NCBI RefSeq assembly: GCF_015461845.1
Contig: NZ_JACOPW010000008.1
Location: 62,001 to 126,000, forward strand
From: Pseudomonas mucoides
Lineage (GTDB): Bacteria; Pseudomonadota; Gammaproteobacteria; Pseudomonadales; Pseudomonadaceae
DNA length: 64,000 nt
Direction: 5' to 3'
Positions within the stretch are counted from its first letter, which is position 1; each line of letters starts with the position of its first letter. The position numbers and the translations under genes are program-made. This document shows, piece after piece, positions 60,614 through 64,000 of the stretch. Below the pieces are notes generated by a model that saw only the letters and a program-made list of their open reading frames with translations, made no database searches and was not told where the DNA came from.

Positions 60614-61359
60614 TTATGAAACCGACCTTCCAGACGATGACGGGAACCGGGGTGGATCAAACGGGCGGCGGTCACGGGCTGACGGCCGGACCAGGTGCGG
60701 CGACGAATCAGCAGGCACGGCTCGCCCTTTTCAATCTGCAGCAATTTGCACTCCGACGCCTCGGCCAGAATCGCCTCGACCACGTGCTCACCTTCGGTCA
60801 GCGGCGCGACCTGGTTCAAGTAGGCATAAGGCGTTTGCAGGGTGAAATCCTGCTTGAGGTACTCCGGGGCGACCAGCGCGTTGACGAAACGGTCTTCGAT
60901 TTGCACCGGGATATCGTTTTCGAAATGCACGATCAGCGAATGGAAAACCTTCTGCCCTTCGCGCATATCCAGCGCCAAAGCGCGCTCGGAGCCGGCGGCC
61001 TCTTCTTCAAGGGTGATCACCTTGCAGGTATGGCGATGGCCACGGGAGGCGATCTCGTCGGCGATGTTGTGCACTTCAAACAGCGCGGACTGGCTTTTCG
61101 GCTCGGCGACGAACGTACCCACGCCTTGCATGCGCACCAACAGACCGTCGGCGGTCATCTCGCGCAGGGCACGGTTGATGGTCATGCGGCTGAAGCCGAG
61201 CTGGCTGACCAGCTCGCTTTCCGACGGAACGCGGTAGTGCGGCGGCCAGTTTCCACTGTCGATTTGCTGGGTAATCATCTGTTTGACGCGGGCGTACAAG
61301 GGCGCCGGACTGTCGCCCATGTTCGCGGCCAACGGTGACACTGGGGGCGGAGTCGGCAC
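60610..61359 (-). CDS. hutC: Histidine utilization repressor HutC
   Basis: HutC is a GntR/HutC-type repressor responding to urocanate. The 249-residue protein has an N-terminal winged helix (LYARVKQMITQQIDSGNWPP, SQLGFSRMTINRALREMTAD) and a C-terminal UTRA ligand domain. The start is GTG 61359, with AAGGA six bases upstream. It is divergent from hutF, and the 107-bp spacer holds a palindrome like the hutU operator, so autoregulation is likely. Confidence 0.96.
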   Translation of the reverse strand: MPTPPPVSPLAANMGDSPAPLYARVKQMITQQIDSGNWPPHYRVPSESELVSQLGFSRMTINRALREMTADGLLVRMQGVGTFVAEPKSQSALFEVHNIADEIASRGHRHTCKVITLEEEAAGSERALALDMREGQKVFHSLIVHFENDIPVQIEDRFVNALVAPEYLKQDFTLQTPYAYLNQVAPLTEGEHVVEAILAEASECKLLQIEKGEPCLLIRRRTWSGRQPVTAARLIHPGSRHRLEGRFHK

Positions 61360-61430
61360 GGTTAATCCTTGTTCGTTTGAGAAGAGTTGCTAGCTTGCCG
61401 GAGTTTACCGAGCAGGCAAACGTCTGTATA

Positions 61431-61440
61431 TGTATATACA
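61431..61440. promoter_or_regulatory. Candidate HutC operator between hutC and hutF
   Basis: TGTATATACA is a perfect palindrome sharing TGTA...TACA with the hutU operator. It lies in a longer alternating TGTATATGTATATACAA stretch, 27 bases before the hutF start. It can serve both divergent genes. Confidence 0.7.
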
Positions 61441-61466
61441 AATAACACACGATGGGGTGCTGAACC

Positions 61467-62831
61467 ATGTCCGCCTTCTTTGCCGAACGCGCGCTGCTGC
61501 CTAGTGGATGGGCCAACAATGTACGTCTTGAGGTCAACGCCGAGGGCGTATTGACCCATATCCAGGCCGATTCCCATGCAGATGGCGCCGAACGGCTAAG
61601 CGGTCCGCTGCTGCCGGGGATGCCGAATCTGCACTCCCATGCCTTCCAGCGAGCGATGGCCGGTTTGGCGGAAGTGGCGGGTAATCCGAACGACAGTTTC
61701 TGGACCTGGCGCGATTTGATGTATCGCCTCGTCGGAAAAATCAGCCCGGATCAACTCGGCGTCATCGCCCGTCAGCTCTACATCGAAATGCTCAAGGCTG
61801 GTTACACCTCGGTCGCGGAATTTCATTACGTGCACCACGACACCAATGGCCAGCCTTACGCCGACCCGGCCGAACTGGCGCTGCGTATCAGCCAGGCGGC
61901 GAGTTCCGCCGGTATCGGCCTGACCCTGCTGCCGGTGCTCTACAGCCATTCCGGTTTCGGTGGCCAGACGCCCAACGAAGGCCAGCGCCGCTTTATCAAC
62001 AGCACCGAGAACTACCTGAAACTTCAGTCGCGCTTGCAGCCGATCCTGGCGCAGCAACCGGCGCAGTCGCTGGGCTTGTGCTTCCATTCGCTACGCGCAG
62101 TAACCCCGCAGCAGATCAGCGAAGTGCTGGCCGCCAGCGACAAACAATGCCCGGTGCACATTCACATTGCCGAACAACAGAAGGAAGTCGACGACTGTTT
62201 GACCTGGAGCGGTCGTCGTCCGCTGCAATGGCTGTACGAAAACAATGAGGTCGATCAGCGCTGGTGCCTGGTTCACGCCACCCACGCCAACGCGGAAGAA
62301 GTCACGCTGATGGCCAAGAGTCGCGCCATTGCCGGTTTGTGCCTGACCACCGAAGCCAACCTTGGCGACGGAATTTTCCCGGCGGTGGATTTCCTCGCTC
62401 AGGGCGGACGCATGGGTATTGGTTCCGACAGTCATGTGTCGTTGAGCGTGGTGGAAGAATTGCGCTGGCTGGAATACGGCCAGCGTCTGCGCGATCAGCG
62501 GCGTAATCGTTTGTATGGCGCGGAGCAGCCGATGGTGGGTCGCACGCTGTACGACGCAGCACTGGATGGCGGCGCTCAGGCGTTGGGTCAGCCGATTGGC
62601 GCATTGGAAGTCGGTAAGCGTGCGGATTGGCTGGTACTGGACGGCAACGATCCGTACCTGGCGACGGCCAGTGGCGACGGGATTTTGAATCGCTGGTTGT
62701 TTGCCGGTGGTGATCGTCAGGTGCGTGATGTGCTGGTCAATGGCCAGTGGGTCGTGCGTGACGGGCGTCATGCGGGAGAAGAAGAAAGCAATCGCGCCTT
62801 CACCCAGGTCCTGCGCGATCTTCTGGGCTAA
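61467..62831 (+). CDS. hutF: Formimidoylglutamate deiminase
   Basis: HutF deiminates N-formimino-L-glutamate to N-formylglutamate, the branch that pseudomonads use with HutG. The 454-residue amidohydrolase has the zinc site MPNLHSHAFQRAM, VHIHIAEQQKEVDDC, LVHATHANAEE and GIGSDSHVSLSVVEELRWLE. GGGGTG lies upstream of ATG 61467. Transcribed alone, divergently from hutC-hutD. Full family length. Confidence 0.97.
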   Translation: MSAFFAERALLPSGWANNVRLEVNAEGVLTHIQADSHADGAERLSGPLLPGMPNLHSHAFQRAMAGLAEVAGNPNDSFWTWRDLMYRLVGKISPDQLGVIARQLYIEMLKAGYTSVAEFHYVHHDTNGQPYADPAELALRISQAASSAGIGLTLLPVLYSHSGFGGQTPNEGQRRFINSTENYLKLQSRLQPILAQQPAQSLGLCFHSLRAVTPQQISEVLAASDKQCPVHIHIAEQQKEVDDCLTWSGRRPLQWLYENNEVDQRWCLVHATHANAEEVTLMAKSRAIAGLCLTTEANLGDGIFPAVDFLAQGGRMGIGSDSHVSLSVVEELRWLEYGQRLRDQRRNRLYGAEQPMVGRTLYDAALDGGAQALGQPIGALEVGKRADWLVLDGNDPYLATASGDGILNRWLFAGGDRQVRDVLVNGQWVVRDGRHAGEEESNRAFTQVLRDLLG

Positions 62832-62841
62832 CCCCAAACAA

Positions 62842-62935
62842 AATGTGGGAGCGAGCCTGCTCGCGAAGGGGCCATCAGATTCAACAGAGATGTTGACTGA
62901 CAGTCCGCCTTCGCGAGCAGGCTCGCTCCCACATT
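62842..62935. repeat. REP doublet (28-bp perfect inverted repeat)
   Basis: AATGTGGGAGCGAGCCTGCT with CGCGAAGG (62842-62869) is perfectly inverted at 62908-62935. It lies between the convergent hutF and lipocalin genes and probably acts as a shared 3' structure. Confidence 0.92.
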
Positions 62936-62951
62936 GGGTTTCTGCAAACAG

Positions 62952-63521
62952 TTAGTTCGAGGTCTTGGCCATCTGCGTATCCGTCGCACGCCAGATCAGC
63001 CGCGTGGTGTCGTAACCTTGCTGACGCGCCTTGCTCAGCAATTCCTCTCGAACCACGCCATTGACCGTCGGGGTCCGCGACAGCAGCCACAGGTACTTGC
63101 GACTCGGGTCGCCCACAATGGCTGTCTTGTAGTCATCGCTGACGTACAACACCCAGTATTCGCCCTTCGCCGTACCGGGCAGCAGACGAGAAAACCAGGT
63201 ATCGAACTCGACCCACAGTTTGTCGAATTTACCCGACACCTGTGGATAAGCCGTGCCCTTGACCTCTTCCCACTGCCACTGCGGTGTCAGGCAGCGGTTC
63301 AACACCGCCATGTTGCCGTCAGGCTTGAGGCTGTAATGGGCTTCGGACTGCGCGCAGTCGCGCTGGAAATACATCGGCAGGCGAGCCAACTCGTACCAGG
63401 TTCCCTGGTAACGCTTGAGGTTGACGCTGTTAACCGTTTTTGGCGCCAACGAATCATGGCCAGAAGTGGCGCAGCCAGCCAATACCAGGCCGGCAAAAAG
63501 TACGAACAGGAACCGCTTCAT
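62952..63521 (-). CDS. blc: Bacterial lipocalin, outer-membrane lipoprotein Blc-like
   Basis: This 189-residue lipoprotein has lipobox LAGC (Cys17) and the lipocalin start motif RYQGTWYELARLP. The downstream beta-barrel has GEYWVLYVSDDYKTAIVGDP and YLWLLSRTP, as in E. coli Blc. Residue 18 after the Cys is Ala, so export to the outer membrane is expected. Role in binding lysophospholipids or lipids during envelope stress is from the family. It forms a pair with the small lipoprotein gene upstream (31 bp gap). Confidence 0.94.
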   Translation of the reverse strand: MKRFLFVLFAGLVLAGCATSGHDSLAPKTVNSVNLKRYQGTWYELARLPMYFQRDCAQSEAHYSLKPDGNMAVLNRCLTPQWQWEEVKGTAYPQVSGKFDKLWVEFDTWFSRLLPGTAKGEYWVLYVSDDYKTAIVGDPSRKYLWLLSRTPTVNGVVREELLSKARQQGYDTTRLIWRATDTQMAKTSN

Positions 63522-63552
63522 TGTTTTTCTCCCGTGGGCGCAACGCCCCGGT

Positions 63553-63807
63553 TTACTTCAGGCCTTGGCCGGAAAACATCAATACTTTGTCACCGGCGTA
63601 CTGCACGCTGATAAAGCTGTTTTTGTCGCCCCAGGTGCAACTGGACATACCGAGCGCGCCCGAGCAATCAGCAGGTTGACCCAACAACGTTTCGACCTCG
63701 GCCTTAGGCATGCCGGTCGACAGTTTCGAGTAGTTTTCCTGATTGACCTTGCTGCATGCGGCCAACAACACGCAGAACGAGAGCAAGGCGATAGATCGCA
63801 GCGACAT
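63553..63807 (-). CDS. Small lipoprotein with SmpA/OmlA-like segment
   Basis: This 84-residue protein has lipobox LAAC (Cys18), then VNQENYSKLSTGMPKAEVET and LLGQPADCSGALG. The GMPKAEVETLLGQP block resembles the SmpA/OmlA (BamE-like) fold, as in DUF3862 proteins. Two cysteines in the mature part (Cys of PADCSG and SSCTWGD) could form a disulfide. Probably in an operon with blc. Function unknown. Confidence 0.85.
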   Translation of the reverse strand: MSLRSIALLSFCVLLAACSKVNQENYSKLSTGMPKAEVETLLGQPADCSGALGMSSCTWGDKNSFISVQYAGDKVLMFSGQGLK

Positions 63808-64000
63808 GGTGAAACTCCTGGAGCGAAGGGGAATGGCATGGCTGCCAAGCAGAAGCTTAGAAGAGAAAACCCTCTTCTGGTTCCCCGACCGTCACGCTAT
63901 TTATCAGGCCACTCGTCTGCCTTTTTTCGAAAAATCAGCCACTTTCTTACGCAAATGGGTATTTCGTCAGTTTTTGCAAAAAGACGCCTAATCTTTGGCG
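63808..64000. other. Right-edge sequence, nothing supported
   Basis: The last 193 bases, upstream of the small lipoprotein gene, are AT-richer at the far right (GAAAAATCAGCC, TTTTTGCAAAAA). No credible gene start, repeat or terminator can be assigned. A promoter for the lipoprotein-lipocalin pair probably lies here. Confidence 0.4.

Noticed and set aside
63743..63991. 82-codon plus-strand frame at the right edge
   Set aside because: It overlaps the small lipoprotein gene antisense, lacks a ribosome binding site and resembles no family.

Overview
The window is a 64 kb piece of chromosome from a fluorescent pseudomonad (Pseudomonas fluorescens group or close relative). The signs are GC-rich coding sequence, a class II (medium-chain-length) pha cluster, a gene order that, from memory, follows P. 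aeruginosa PAO1 from aroB/aroK (about PA5038) to hutF and the lipocalin gene (about PA5107), and many intergenic REP/REPIN-type inverted repeats ending in sequences such as GTGGGAGC...GCTCGCGA. No tRNA, rRNA, CRISPR array, IS element or prophage was seen. Most of the window is core genome.

Layout. 1-5764 (minus): the start of aroB, aroK, and the type IV pilus operon pilMNOPQ. 5982-8426 (plus): mrcA (PBP1A), divergent from pilM. 8567-11063 (minus): malic enzyme, a secreted SNase-like protein, rpmE. 11357-18813 (plus): priA, argS, a SPOR-domain protein, hslVU, a DUF971 protein. 19071-24226 (plus): phaC1-phaZ-phaC2-phaD, facing phaF-phaI and a small PHA-associated gene (24334-26167, minus). 26323-32383 (plus): ubiE-ubiJ-ubiB, hisI-hisE, tatABC, rsmE. 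32522-34438 (plus): a chemoreceptor. 34485-37144 (minus): a polar amino acid ABC transporter. 37356-41733 (minus): opgGH for osmoregulated periplasmic glucans. 42055-45505 (minus): dtd, pip, an HSL-type esterase, and a lone betaine-type substrate-binding protein.

46592-62831 is a complete histidine utilisation (hut) locus. The minus-strand operon reads hutU, an NCS1 permease, an ABC system (hutX-W-V), a lyase paralogue (hutH1), hutH2, hutT, hutI and hutG. Upstream are hutC-hutD (minus) and the divergent hutF (plus). Histidine enters through HutT or HutXWV and is converted by HutH2, HutU, HutI, HutF and HutG to glutamate. HutC represses, and HutD probably tunes. A GG-N10-GC sigma-54 element lies just upstream of hutU, and a perfect HutC-type palindrome covers the predicted transcription start. 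A lipocalin and a small lipoprotein gene end the window.

The least ordinary features are these. (1) Immediately downstream of hutG there is an AT-rich orphan gene (45961-46500). Beyond it lies a 144-bp internal fragment of hutG (45644-45787) that differs from the intact gene at 4 positions, which marks a duplication or insertion scar. (2) HutH1 lacks exactly the Ala-Ser-Gly tripeptide that forms the MIO cofactor, although most other active-site residues are kept. (3) There are long perfect inverted repeats and candidate regulatory dyads upstream of priA, phaC1 and maeB. I found no convincing wholly new multi-gene system. The scar downstream of hutG and the MIO-less lyase are the best leads.
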